Source: Streptomyces orinoci (GTDB lineage Bacteria > Actinomycetota > Actinomycetes > Streptomycetales > Streptomycetaceae). Taken from it: 64,000 nucleotides of DNA. How positions within the stretch are numbered: the stretch's first letter is position 1; each line of letters begins with the position of its first letter. Location: NCBI RefSeq assembly GCF_003121295.1, contig NZ_PHNC01000031.1:64439-128438 (forward strand). The letters are read 5' to 3'. A program made the position numbers and the translations under genes. This document shows, in pieces, positions 16,415 to 24,772 of this stretch. The notes under the pieces are model-generated. The model worked only from the letters and a program-made list of their open reading frames with translations. It had not been told where the DNA came from and searched no databases.

Positions 16415-16486
16415 GCGGGTGTAGCTCAGTAGTAGAGCGCCCCCTTTCCAAGGGGGAGGCGCAGTGTGCGATTCCTGTCACCCGCT
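16415..16486 (+). tRNA. tRNA-Gly (anticodon TCC), copy 2, with abnormal T-arm
   Basis: All 72 bases are identical to the copy 44 bases upstream, including the disrupted T-arm and the altered D-loop. Short flanks (GC before, CTCA after) are also shared, pointing to a tandem duplication. Two exact copies argue against random decay of a pseudogene. Confidence 0.8.
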
Positions 16487-16557
16487 CTCATCGCTTACCG
16501 GCCACTCAAGTGGATCAGGTACAGTGGTGTTCGCACCGCGCGAGAGCGCGGAGCGAT

Positions 16558-16630
16558 GCGGACGTAGCTCAGTTGGTAGAGCGCAACCTTGCCAAGGTTG
16601 AGGTCGCGAGTTCGAGCCTCGTCGTCCGCT
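16558..16630 (+). tRNA. tRNA-Gly (anticodon GCC), copy 1
   Basis: A canonical cloverleaf: acceptor GCGGACG/CGTCCGC, D-loop with GG, anticodon loop TTGCCAA, T-stem GCGAG/CTCGT with a normal TTCGAGC loop, discriminator T. It reads GGC and GGU. The normal T- and D-loops make it a useful local contrast to the two TCC copies just upstream. Confidence 0.97.
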
Positions 16631-16639
16631 CTGGAATGG

Positions 16640-16671
16640 AAGGCCCTGGTCGTCACTGCGACCGGGGCCTT
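16640..16671 (+). terminator. Terminator of the tRNA-Gly cluster
   Basis: A 13-bp stem (one G-U) AAGGCCCTGGTCG/CGACCGGGGCCTT followed by CTTCC. A close relative of this hairpin follows the second tRNA-Gly(GCC). Confidence 0.85.
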
Positions 16672-16762
16672 CTTCCGTTCCGGGCAAGGCCGTTGAGAGC
16701 GCACGGACGGCAACCGGCCCCGGCCGGGCCGCCGTTGCGGGCTCCTGACGAGGGGAACAGGG

Positions 16763-18436
16763 ATGGGCGGCATACGCGGGCGGCTGGTGGGCTGGCGGGG
16801 ACGCAGCCGGGCCGCCCAGGTGGACAGCTTCACCCGCTGGACGCTCTATCTGGTGCCCTTCCTCTTCCCCCTGGCCTCGCTGGGCTCGCTGGCGGAGAAG
16901 GGGGACGCGGACCTGGTGCCGCGCTGCCTGATGGTGGCCGTCTGCTTTCTGCAGTGCCTGTTCGGCACCGGACTGATCAAGCGTGGCCTTGCTCACTATC
17001 TGCGCGGGCGGCCCGCGCCCTGGCTGCGACTGGCCGTCTCCGGCGGGCTCTTCCTGCTCTCGCTCACCCTGCTGATGGTGCTGGCACGGCTCGACGGGCC
17101 GGTGCACGCCACCTCGCGGGCCTGGATGGTGCAGGGTTCGGCCTTTGTCTTCCTGGGCGCCTTCAGCCTGCTGGTGCGCATCCGCCGGTATCTGCTGTGC
17201 TGCGCGGCCGGGACCCTGGTGCTGGCGGCGGCCTGTGTGCCGGCTGGGCGTGACCTGACGTCCGGGGCCGCGATGGCGGCCGCGGTACTGGTGCTGATGC
17301 TCTTCCAGACGCTGTGGAGCATGTGTGTGCGCTCCTCGGCCTGGATCCTCTCGGTGCTGTGGGAGGCGGAGTCGGCGCGGGCGGTGCAGGCGAGGCTGGC
17401 GGTGGCCGAGGAACGGCTGCGGTTCGGGCGGGACATGCACGATGTGCTGGGGCGCAATCTGACCGTGATCGCGCTGAAGAGCGAGCTGGCGGGGCAGTTG
17501 GTGGGGCGGTTGGGGGCGGACGGTTCGCCGGGTGCGGACGGTTCACCGGCCTCGTCGGGTGCGTCTGCCGCGTCTGCCGCTCTTGAGCAGCTGGCGGAGG
17601 TGCAGCGGATCGCCCGGGAGTCGCAGCGGGATATGCGCGCGGTGGTGCGCGGCTACCGGGAGGTGGACCTGCGCACCGAACTGGTCGGCGCCCGGGGGGT
17701 GCTGGCCTCGGCGGGCATCGACTGCCGGGTGGAGGACTCGGTTCACGGGGAGCTGCCCGGCGCGGTGCAGTCGGTACTGGCCTGGGTGGTCCGCGAGGGC
17801 ACCACCAATGTGCTGCGGCACTCCGATGCCCGGCGGTGCGCGGTGCGGCTGTCGGTGACGGACGGGGTGGCCGTCCTGGTCCTGGAGAACGACGGGGTGC
17901 GCGGGGACGGCACATCCGAGGGCGAGGGCTCGGGCCTGGCCGGTCTCCGGGACCGCCTCGCCGCACTGGGCGGCGCGCTGGCGGTGGAACGGCAGGGGCG
18001 GGTGTTCCGGCTGATGGCGGCGGTGGGGCCGTGTGTTCCGGGTGGTGGTCCGGGGGTTCCGGATGTTCCGGAGACGGCGGGACATTTCAGGCTTTCGGAT
18101 TCTTCGGAACCTTTGGAGCTTCCTGGCGGAGGGGACGGGCCTTCCGGCGGGGGGTCCGGCTCGGGTTCCGGGCATACGGGGAGTGCGCCAGTGGCACCGG
18201 GCGCATCGGGTGTTCCGGGGGTTCCGGGCGAGCGGATCGGCCCGGAACGCCCTCGCGCGGCGGGCGCGCTCCTGGGAGCGTCCGTCTCCGATGGACCGTC
18301 GCCGGCACCGGACCTCGCGGGTGCGGGGTCCGGACGGGAACGCGGCCCGATGCCGGGTGAGGCCGTACGGAGGGCCGCCGGGGGCGGCCGGTCGAAGGGA
18401 GGTGCCGGTGGGGGTGCGGGTGTTGCTCGCGGATGA
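16763..18436 (+). CDS. Membrane sensor histidine kinase with long C-terminal tail
   Basis: A 557-residue kinase of the NarL/DesK class (HisKA_3 dimerisation domain). About five or six transmembrane helices fill residues 25-190; a coiled linker leads to the H-box RFGRDMHDVLGRNLTV with the phospho-acceptor His near residue 229. The ATPase domain follows, with N-box VVREGTTNVLRHSDA and G-box GSGLAGLRDRL. The domain ends near residue 415; the last 140 residues are a Gly/Pro/Ser-rich low-complexity tail made of VPG-like repeats, which is unusual. ATG at 16763 with GAGGGG upstream. It overlaps its response regulator by 29 bases. The signal sensed is unknown. Confidence 0.88.
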   Translation: MGGIRGRLVGWRGRSRAAQVDSFTRWTLYLVPFLFPLASLGSLAEKGDADLVPRCLMVAVCFLQCLFGTGLIKRGLAHYLRGRPAPWLRLAVSGGLFLLSLTLLMVLARLDGPVHATSRAWMVQGSAFVFLGAFSLLVRIRRYLLCCAAGTLVLAAACVPAGRDLTSGAAMAAAVLVLMLFQTLWSMCVRSSAWILSVLWEAESARAVQARLAVAEERLRFGRDMHDVLGRNLTVIALKSELAGQLVGRLGADGSPGADGSPASSGASAASAALEQLAEVQRIARESQRDMRAVVRGYREVDLRTELVGARGVLASAGIDCRVEDSVHGELPGAVQSVLAWVVREGTTNVLRHSDARRCAVRLSVTDGVAVLVLENDGVRGDGTSEGEGSGLAGLRDRLAALGGALAVERQGRVFRLMAAVGPCVPGGGPGVPDVPETAGHFRLSDSSEPLELPGGGDGPSGGGSGSGSGHTGSAPVAPGASGVPGVPGERIGPERPRAAGALLGASVSDGPSPAPDLAGAGSGRERGPMPGEAVRRAAGGGRSKGGAGGGAGVARG

Positions 18437-19016
18437 CGAGCATCTGATCCGGGGGGCGCTGGCCGTGCTGCTGGGGCTGGAGGAGGATCTCGAGGTGGTC
18501 GCGGAGGCCGCCTCGGGGCCGGAGGCGATCGCCATGGCGCGGGCGTACCGCCCGGATGTGGCGGTGCTGGATCTTCAGATGCCGGGTGCGGACGGTGTGA
18601 CAGTGGCCACATCGATACGGGCCGAACTCCCCTGCTGCCAGGTCATGATCGTGACCGGGCACGGCCGCCCGGGGCACCTCAAGCGGGCCCTGGAAGCGGG
18701 CGTCCGGGGCTTTGTGCCCAAGACCCTCTCCGCTCGGCGGCTGGCCGAGATCATCCGCACCGTGCACGGCGGAAGCCGTTATGTGGACCCGGAGTTGGCG
18801 GCCGACGCGATCTGCGCGGGCGACTCGCCGCTGACCGCTCGCGAGGCGGAACTGCTCGAACTGGCCGAGGACGGGGCGTCCATCGCGGAGATCGCGGAGC
18901 GGGTCTCGCTGACCCGGGGAACGGTGCGCAACTATCTCTCCTCGGCCACCGCCAAGCTGGGAGCCGAGAACCGTCATGCGGCAGCGCGCATCGCACGGTC
19001 CCAGGGTTGGCTATAG
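18408..19016 (+). CDS. NarL/LuxR-type response regulator
   Basis: A 202-residue protein. The receiver domain comes first (VRVLLADDEHLIR with the acidic pair, the phospho-acceptor Asp in VAVLDLQMPGADG, the conserved Lys in GFVPKT). A C-terminal LuxR helix-turn-helix (SPLTAREAELLELAEDG, then SLTRGTVRNYLSSATAKLG) follows. It is the partner of the overlapping kinase. The GTG at 18408 is chosen for AGGGAGG five bases upstream; the frame is open much further back but that part has no domain. The stop codon overlaps the TATAGT -10 box of the next tRNA-Gly. Confidence 0.9.
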   Translation: MGVRVLLADDEHLIRGALAVLLGLEEDLEVVAEAASGPEAIAMARAYRPDVAVLDLQMPGADGVTVATSIRAELPCCQVMIVTGHGRPGHLKRALEAGVRGFVPKTLSARRLAEIIRTVHGGSRYVDPELAADAICAGDSPLTAREAELLELAEDGASIAEIAERVSLTRGTVRNYLSSATAKLGAENRHAAARIARSQGWL

Positions 19017-19049
19017 TGGAACCCGCACCGCCCGAGAGGGCAGCGAAAT

Positions 19050-19122
19050 GCGGACGTAGCTCAGTTGGTAGAGCGCAACCTTGCCAAGGTTGAGGTCGCG
19101 AGTTCGAGCCTCGTCGTCCGCT
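19050..19122 (+). tRNA. tRNA-Gly (anticodon GCC), copy 2
   Basis: Identical in all 73 bases to the copy at 16558 and followed by the same CTGGAAT and a related terminator. A TATAGT -10 lies about 35 bases upstream, overlapping the response-regulator stop codon. The two copies bracket the two-component pair as 73-base direct repeats 2.4 kb apart. Confidence 0.97.
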
Positions 19123-19130
19123 CTGGAATC

Positions 19131-19162
19131 GAAGGCCCCGGTCGTTTACGACCGGGGCCTTC
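19131..19162. terminator. Bidirectional terminator between tRNA-Gly and purC
   Basis: A perfect 14-bp stem, GAAGGCCCCGGTCG with its complement, around a TTTA loop. It serves the tRNA on the plus strand and purC on the minus strand. Confidence 0.85.
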
Positions 19163-19195
19163 GGCGTTGCGGCGGCCGTTGGCCCGGCCGGGCGA

Positions 19196-20095
19196 TCAGG
19201 CCCAGTGCAGGCCGGTGATGCGCTCATACGCCTCGATATAGCGGGCGCGCGTCTGCTCCACCACGGCGGGCGGCAGCTCCGGCGGCGGCAGCTGGCCATG
19301 GCGGTCCCAGCCGGACTCCGGGGAGCTCAGCCAGTCGCGGACGTACTGCTTGTCGAAGGAGGGCTGCGGACGGCCCGGCTGCCACTGGTCGGCGGGCCAG
19401 AAGCGGGACGAGTCCGGGGTGAGCACCTCGTCGGCCAGCACCAGGTCCTCGCCGTCGAAGCCGAACTCGAACTTGGTGTCGGCCAGGATGATGCCCCGCT
19501 CACGGGCGATCTCCCGGCCCCGGCTGTAGACGGCGAGGGTGGCCTGGCGCAGCCGGTGGGCCGTCTCGGCGCCGACCGCGCGGGCCACCTCCTCGTAGGA
19601 GACGTTCTCGTCATGCTCGCCGACCTCCGCCTTGGCGGCCGGGGTGAAGATCGGCGAGGGCAGCTCGGAGCCGTCGGTCAGGCCCTCGGGCAGGGCCAGG
19701 CCGCAGACGGTGCGGGTCTGCCGGTACTCCGCCAGGCCGGAGCCGGTCAGATAGCCGCGGGCCACGCACTCCACCGGGAGCATCTCGAGCGAGCGGCAGA
19801 TCAGGGTGCGCCCGGCCCAGTCGGCGGGGGCGCCGGGCGGCAGCTCGGTGGTCAGCACATGGTGGCTCACCAGGTCGGCGAGGCGCTCGAACCACCACAG
19901 GGAGAGCTGGGTGAGGACCCGGCCCTTGTCGGGGATCTCGGTGGGCAGCACCCAGTCATAGGCGGACATCCGGTCGCTGGCGACCATCACCAGCTCCCCG
20001 CTCTCGGTGCGGTAGAGGTCGCGGACCTTTCCGGTGTGCAGATGCACAAGGCCCGGCACCTCCACGGGTTCGGGCTTCTCGACGAATCCGGACAC
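19196..20095 (-). CDS. purC: SAICAR synthase
   Basis: A 299-residue enzyme joining aspartate to CAIR with ATP, a late step in IMP synthesis. It shows the N-terminal GKVRDLY ATP-site motif, SDRMSAYDWVLP, the PVECVARGYLTGSG segment and IILADTKFEFG. Length matches the actinobacterial enzyme. The GTG at 20095 has AGGAGG six bases upstream, so the longer frame is rejected. It is the last gene of a minus-strand series running from purD through two genes of uncertain function. Confidence 0.96.
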   Translation of the reverse strand: MSGFVEKPEPVEVPGLVHLHTGKVRDLYRTESGELVMVASDRMSAYDWVLPTEIPDKGRVLTQLSLWWFERLADLVSHHVLTTELPPGAPADWAGRTLICRSLEMLPVECVARGYLTGSGLAEYRQTRTVCGLALPEGLTDGSELPSPIFTPAAKAEVGEHDENVSYEEVARAVGAETAHRLRQATLAVYSRGREIARERGIILADTKFEFGFDGEDLVLADEVLTPDSSRFWPADQWQPGRPQPSFDKQYVRDWLSSPESGWDRHGQLPPPELPPAVVEQTRARYIEAYERITGLHWA

Positions 20096-20167
20096 GCGTC
20101 CTCCTGGTGGTTTGTCCAAACGCACTGGAATTCTGCCGTATGGCGGCGGGTGCCCTGCCAGGCGGGG

Positions 20168-21592
20168 TCACACCCGTTTGCAGATGTGGTCCAGAAGGTT
20201 GGCGGTGGCCCGCTGGATCCTGGGGTCGGCATGGCCGGGGCGGTCCAGGGCCCGGGTCCAGCCATGGGTGCCGGCGGCGAAGACCAGGGCGCCACCGGGG
20301 GCCCGGTAGAGGGAGGTTTCCTGGTGGCGGCGGGTGCCCTTGGCGTCCCGGTACGGGGAGTGGGCGAGCAGGACGCGCTCGGTGTGCGGGGGCAGCGCGG
20401 TGCGCGGGTGGTAGCGGTCGGCCTCGCCGGTCACCAGGCCGGGCAGTTCCTCGCCTTCGGCGGTGCCGGTGCCTTCCCACAGCCAGTGGCCGGAGTTGCG
20501 GACCACCAGCGGGGCCGGTGCGGGCACCCGGCCCGCCGACTGGATGCCCAGCAGCTGCTGCTCGGGCAGGCCCGCGTCGCGCCACAGCGGGCGCCGGCCG
20601 CGGCGGACCAGCAGCCGGTCCGGACCGGCCGGGGAGGGGGCCAGCTCCGCCCGGCGGTTGAGGGTGCCGGCGGACAGGAAGACCAGCGAGGTGCCCACAT
20701 CACGGGCCTGCTCCACGGCTTGTCGCATGGGAGCCGTCCAGTAGGTGTGGCACCCCGGGAAGACCAGGCCCCGGTAGCGGCCCGGGTCGATCCGGCCGGA
20801 GTGCAGGTCGTGGCCGTGGGCGTAGGCCAGGTCGTAGCCCAGGCGCTCGGCCCAGCGGATGAAGTCGTGCACCGCGGCCAGGCCGGCCGGGCGGCCGTCG
20901 CCCGCGTAGGGGCGGTCCAGGGAGAGGGTGGCGGGCGGCTCATGGCCCGGGCCCCCCGCCTCCGGGTAGGCGTTGGCGGCCTGCCAGCTGAGGTCCGGCA
21001 GCACCAGCAGGAGGTCGCCGGGCCCGCCGTCGCGGACGGTGAAGGGGACGTAGCCGCGCTGCCCGTCGGCGGCTCTGAGCTCGGCGAGATAGGCGCCCGG
21101 CCGCCAGTCCCGCGGGATGCGCAGCCGCCAGGAGAGCCACCAGTGATGGCAGGCGGCGGTACGGCCCGCCACCAGCGGCTCCGGCTGCGCCAGCCCCGGC
21201 AGCCGGGGGCTGACGGCCACCTCGGCGGTGGGGTGCCCCGGGTAGTGGCCGACCCGGTGGATATGCACGGTGAAGGGCTGCGGCGGCTCGGTGGTGACCC
21301 GCAGGTCGAGGCACTCCCCGGGGGCGACGGCGGCCTCCCCGGCAAAGCCGGCGATCCGGGCGGGGCCCGGCGCGCGGTCCGCGTCGGCCCCTTCCCGGCA
21401 CTTGGGGATCGCGCCGGATGGCGGGGGGGCCACCGGGCCGGGCGGGGAGGGGTTCGGCTTGATCCGGCTCCGGTCGGGGGCCGGGGCCGGGGGTGGCCCG
21501 GCGGAGAGGAGGGACGCTGCCGGGGTTGGCCCGGCGGGCGAGGGGGCCGCTGGCGGGGCTGGGGCGGGCCGGGGAGAGGGAGGGACGGTCAC
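20168..21592 (-). CDS. N,N-dimethylformamidase beta-subunit-like protein
   Basis: A 474-residue protein. The first 80 residues are Pro/Ala-rich low complexity. The rest resembles the large-subunit domain of N,N-dimethylformamidase, seen here as a beta-rich part (residues about 85-190) and an amidotransferase-like alpha/beta part with conserved GHDLHSG and FPGCHTYW segments. The reaction is not predicted; conservation beside purC suggests an intracellular housekeeping role, but this is inference. Its GTG start overlaps the upstream stop by four bases. The true start could lie downstream of the low-complexity stretch. Confidence 0.65.
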   Translation of the reverse strand: MTVPPSPRPAPAPPAAPSPAGPTPAASLLSAGPPPAPAPDRSRIKPNPSPPGPVAPPPSGAIPKCREGADADRAPGPARIAGFAGEAAVAPGECLDLRVTTEPPQPFTVHIHRVGHYPGHPTAEVAVSPRLPGLAQPEPLVAGRTAACHHWWLSWRLRIPRDWRPGAYLAELRAADGQRGYVPFTVRDGGPGDLLLVLPDLSWQAANAYPEAGGPGHEPPATLSLDRPYAGDGRPAGLAAVHDFIRWAERLGYDLAYAHGHDLHSGRIDPGRYRGLVFPGCHTYWTAPMRQAVEQARDVGTSLVFLSAGTLNRRAELAPSPAGPDRLLVRRGRRPLWRDAGLPEQQLLGIQSAGRVPAPAPLVVRNSGHWLWEGTGTAEGEELPGLVTGEADRYHPRTALPPHTERVLLAHSPYRDAKGTRRHQETSLYRAPGGALVFAAGTHGWTRALDRPGHADPRIQRATANLLDHICKRV

Positions 21593-23229
21593 GCCAGCCG
21601 GACCGGTTTTTCCGGGCGGACGCCCACCTCGCCCAGCCAGGCGCGCAGGGGCTCGCCATCGCCGTCGTCGATCAGGCTGTGGACGGAGCGCAGCAGATCC
21701 GCGCGGCGGGCGCCGCCGATGAGGAGGGCGGGGCCGTCCAGCCAGTCCAGGCCGGGGGTGGCGCCGGCGGTGTCCACGGCGGCGCAGCAGACCATGGCGG
21801 TGACATGGTCGGTGAGCAGCTCCCGGCCGCTGCGCGGCGGCTGGAGGGGGAAGAGCGGGGCCAGGCCGTCCATCCGGAGGGCACCGGCCCCGGTGCGGCC
21901 CGCGGCCAGCCGGCTCGCCTCCCGGGCCACCTCGGCGCTCAGTCTGGCCTCCAGTTCTTCTCCTATGCCGCCGGCCGCGGGGCCGGTGAGCCGGTCCAGG
22001 ACCCGGGCCACGGTGGGGGCCACCGGGGTGGTGCAGGCGGCGGAGGCGGCGTCCGGGGCGGCGCCGGTGGCGGCGATGTCGTCCAGGACGCGGTGCAGCC
22101 GGGCGGCCTCCAGCCGCCAGGTGCGGTCCACGACCTCCTCCGGGTACTGGCTCCAGCTGACCGGGGCCCAGCCGGGGCCCGGCTCGGCCGGGCCGCCGTG
22201 GAAGAGCCGGGCGGCCAGCAGGGAGGCGGCCTCGTCGATCAGGCCGGGCTCCTCCAGCAGGTCACAGGCGGGGCGCTCGCCCAGCCGGGAGGTGAAGCCC
22301 TCGGCGAGGCGGTCCCGGCGGGAGAGCTCGGTGAGCGCGGAGACCACGCCCGCGTCCAGCCGGGAGGGCCAGCGGCCCATCCGCCAGGCGGGCAGGGCGA
22401 CCCGGTTGAGCAGCCGGTCCCAGCCGGCGTAGGCGAGGCCGACCTGTTCCTGGGCGACGATCCGCAGGCCGTAGTCCACCGCCTGGGCCCGCTCGGAGGC
22501 GGCGGTGGCCACCCCGCGTTCCATCTCGGCGGCGTGCTCCCGGCAGGAGCGCAGCAGCAGCCGGGCGACCCAGCCCACGAACGCCAGGTGGGGCCTGCTC
22601 GCCGCGACGGCCACGGCGGCGTCCAGGCCCCGGACGAAGCGGCGGGCGGCGGCTATGTCGGGGTGGGCGGCCGGGCCGGTGCCGGCCACCACGGGGGCCA
22701 GCAGGGCGCGTAGCTCGGCGACCCGCATCCACCACAGGAAGGGCGAGCCGATCACCAGCACGGGGGCGGTGGCCGCCCGCCGCCGGCGGCCGGTCCGGCG
22801 GCCGTGCGCGGGGTGGGTACGGTCCTCCAGCCAGCTGTCGCAGTCGGGGGTGAGGGCTATGGCGGAGGGGGCCGGCACCTCCAGCCGGTCGGCGAGGTCG
22901 CGTACCAGGCGGTAGAGGTCGGGGGCGGTCTCCTCGGGGATCGCCACGGTGGGGCTGAGGGCCGGTCTGGCCCTGGCCACCACCACGGCCACCACCGCGG
23001 CCAGCGCCAGGGCGGCCAGCGCGGCGGCGCTCACCGCCGGGCGGATGGCATCGCCCACGCTGCCGTCCGGGATCCGGCCGGTGAGAGTGCCGACCAGCAG
23101 CACCACGGCGACGGCGGCCGGCAGCAGGGCGACGGCCACCGCGGTGCCGCGTACCCGCAGCACGGCCAGGGCGCGGGTACGGGCGGTGTGCGTACCCCCG
23201 CCGTTTTCAGCGCTTTCGGTGGCTGCCAT
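21589..23229 (-). CDS. Membrane protein resembling an M48 metallopeptidase without the HExxH motif
   Basis: A 546-residue protein. Two hydrophobic segments near the N-terminus (about residues 22-45 and 58-82) are followed by a segment that tracks M48 peptidases (PDLYRLVRDLADRLEVP, then a strand pair, then ELRALLAPVVAG). Where M48 enzymes have LAHELxH for zinc, this protein has LAPVVAG, so it should be inactive as a protease. The C-terminal half is helical and unfamiliar. ATG at 23229 is chosen; a GTG four codons earlier is equally plausible. It lies between purD and the dimethylformamidase-like gene, overlapping the latter by four bases. Confidence 0.6.
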   Translation of the reverse strand: MAATESAENGGGTHTARTRALAVLRVRGTAVAVALLPAAVAVVLLVGTLTGRIPDGSVGDAIRPAVSAAALAALALAAVVAVVVARARPALSPTVAIPEETAPDLYRLVRDLADRLEVPAPSAIALTPDCDSWLEDRTHPAHGRRTGRRRRAATAPVLVIGSPFLWWMRVAELRALLAPVVAGTGPAAHPDIAAARRFVRGLDAAVAVAASRPHLAFVGWVARLLLRSCREHAAEMERGVATAASERAQAVDYGLRIVAQEQVGLAYAGWDRLLNRVALPAWRMGRWPSRLDAGVVSALTELSRRDRLAEGFTSRLGERPACDLLEEPGLIDEAASLLAARLFHGGPAEPGPGWAPVSWSQYPEEVVDRTWRLEAARLHRVLDDIAATGAAPDAASAACTTPVAPTVARVLDRLTGPAAGGIGEELEARLSAEVAREASRLAAGRTGAGALRMDGLAPLFPLQPPRSGRELLTDHVTAMVCCAAVDTAGATPGLDWLDGPALLIGGARRADLLRSVHSLIDDGDGEPLRAWLGEVGVRPEKPVRLA

Positions 23230-23452
23230 GTGATCGATCACCCCCTCGCCTTCCGTGGCGTCGTGCGGTCTGCCGTCGTGGTCCATCCACCACTGTGGCA
23301 CCGGGTTCGGACATCGCAATGCCGGTGGGCCAGTGGACGGACGGCTTGCGCCGCACGGTAGTTGGGGGTGGGGGCTACGTCAGCCGGTTGGCGGGGTGGT
23401 CACTCGATGGGATGGCTTTGGGGAAAGGTGGGTGCGTTTGCCGGGGCGTCGT

Positions 23453-23490
23453 GGGTGGGCATGCGCCTGCGGCGCGTATTCCGCCCACCC
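23453..23490 (-). terminator. Possible terminator of purD
   Basis: GGGTGGGC/GCCCACCC arms enclose a smaller GCGC-N5-GCGC hairpin, 11 bases past the purD stop on the minus strand. There is no T-run, so confidence is low; it could also partly attenuate read-through to the next gene. Confidence 0.35.
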
Positions 23491-23500
23491 ATCCGCCCGG

Positions 23501-24772
23501 CTACCCGGCGCGATCAGCCTTGGCCCGGCCTTCCGCCGCCTTCGCCGCGATGTCCGTGCGGTGGTGGGAGCCGGCCAGCCGGATGCGGGAGACCGCCCGG
23601 TATGCCCGTTCCCGCGCCACGGCCAGGTCCTCGCCGGTGGCGGTCACCGAGAGCACCCGGCCGCCCGCGCCGACCACCGCGCCGGAGTCGTCCCGGGCGG
23701 TGCCCGCGTGCAGGACGTACGCTCCCTCGGCCTGGTTCGCCTCCGTCAGGCCCTCGATCACATCGCCGGTGCGCGGGGTGCCGGGGTAGTTGTGCGCGGC
23801 CACCACCACGGTGACGGCCGCCTCCTCGCTCCAGCGCAGCGGCGGCAGGGCGGCCAGCGAGCCGGTCGCGGCGGCCAGCAGCAGCCCGGACAGCGGGGTC
23901 TTCAGCCGGGCCAGCACCACCTGGGTCTCCGGGTCGCCGAAGCGCGCATTGAACTCGATCACCCGCACCCCGCGCGAGGTGATCGCCAGCCCCGCGTAGA
24001 GCAGCCCGGCGAAGGGGGTGCCGCGCCGGCGCAGTTCGTCCACGGTGGGCTGCAGAACGCTCTGCAGCACCTCCTCCACCAGCTTGGGGTCGGCCCAGGG
24101 CAGCGGGGAGTAGGCGCCCATGCCGCCGGTGTTGGGGCCCTGGTCGCCGTCCAGCGCCCGCTTGAAGTCCTGGGCGGGCTGCAGCGGCAGCACGGTCTCG
24201 CCGTCGGTGACCGCGAACAGGGAGACCTCGGGGCCGTCCAGATACTCCTCGATCACCACCCGGTCACAGGCCAGCGCGTGCTCCCGGGCCGCCGCCAGAT
24301 CCTCGGTGACCACCACGCCCTTGCCGGCCGCCAGGCCGTCGTCCTTGACCACATAGGGGGCGCCGAAGGCGTCCAGCGCCTCGTCGATCTCCTCCGGGGT
24401 GGTGCAGACATAGCTGCGGGCGGTGGGCACATTGGCGGAGGCCATCACGGACTTGGCGAAGGCCTTGGAGCCCTCCAGCTCGGCCGCCCGCGCGGAGGGG
24501 CCGAAGACCGGGATGCCGCGTTCGCGCACCGCGTCGGCCACCCCCGCCACCAGCGGGGCCTCCGGGCCGACCACCACCAGGCCGGCGTCCAGCGCGACGG
24601 CGAGATCGGCGACGGCCGCGCCGTCCAGGGGGTTCACCTGGTGCAGTTCGGCGACTTCCGCGATGCCGGCGTTGCCGGGCGCGCAGTGCAGGGCGGTGAC
24701 GTCGGGGTCGAGGGACAGGGAGCGGCACAGGGCGTGTTCGCGGGCGCCGCCGCCGATGACGAGGACCTTCAC
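23501..24772 (-). CDS. purD: Phosphoribosylamine-glycine ligase (GAR synthetase)
   Basis: A 423-residue ATP-grasp enzyme for the second step of purine synthesis. N-terminal VLVIGGGAREHALC, the ATP-grasp segment VVKDDGLAAGKGVVV, the EEYLDGPEVSLF strand and the catalytic EFNARFGDPETQ block are all present. GTG at 24772 begins the fold exactly; upstream residues in the open frame are not conserved. It is the first gene of the minus-strand purD-to-purC series and diverges from the SLATT gene across about 220 bases. Confidence 0.95.
   Translation of the reverse strand: MKVLVIGGGAREHALCRSLSLDPDVTALHCAPGNAGIAEVAELHQVNPLDGAAVADLAVALDAGLVVVGPEAPLVAGVADAVRERGIPVFGPSARAAELEGSKAFAKSVMASANVPTARSYVCTTPEEIDEALDAFGAPYVVKDDGLAAGKGVVVTEDLAAAREHALACDRVVIEEYLDGPEVSLFAVTDGETVLPLQPAQDFKRALDGDQGPNTGGMGAYSPLPWADPKLVEEVLQSVLQPTVDELRRRGTPFAGLLYAGLAITSRGVRVIEFNARFGDPETQVVLARLKTPLSGLLLAAATGSLAALPPLRWSEEAAVTVVVAAHNYPGTPRTGDVIEGLTEANQAEGAYVLHAGTARDDSGAVVGAGGRVLSVTATGEDLAVARERAYRAVSRIRLAGSHHRTDIAAKAAEGRAKADRAG

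Noticed and set aside
16299..16486. Treating the two tRNA-Gly(UCC) copies as pseudogenes
   Set aside because: Two exact copies, perfect other stems and coordinated change of positions 18 and 55 are not what random decay looks like.
19205..22432. Plus-strand 1075-codon frame opposite purC and the dimethylformamidase-like gene
   Set aside because: Shadow frame spanning several minus-strand genes and an intergenic region; no start context or motif.
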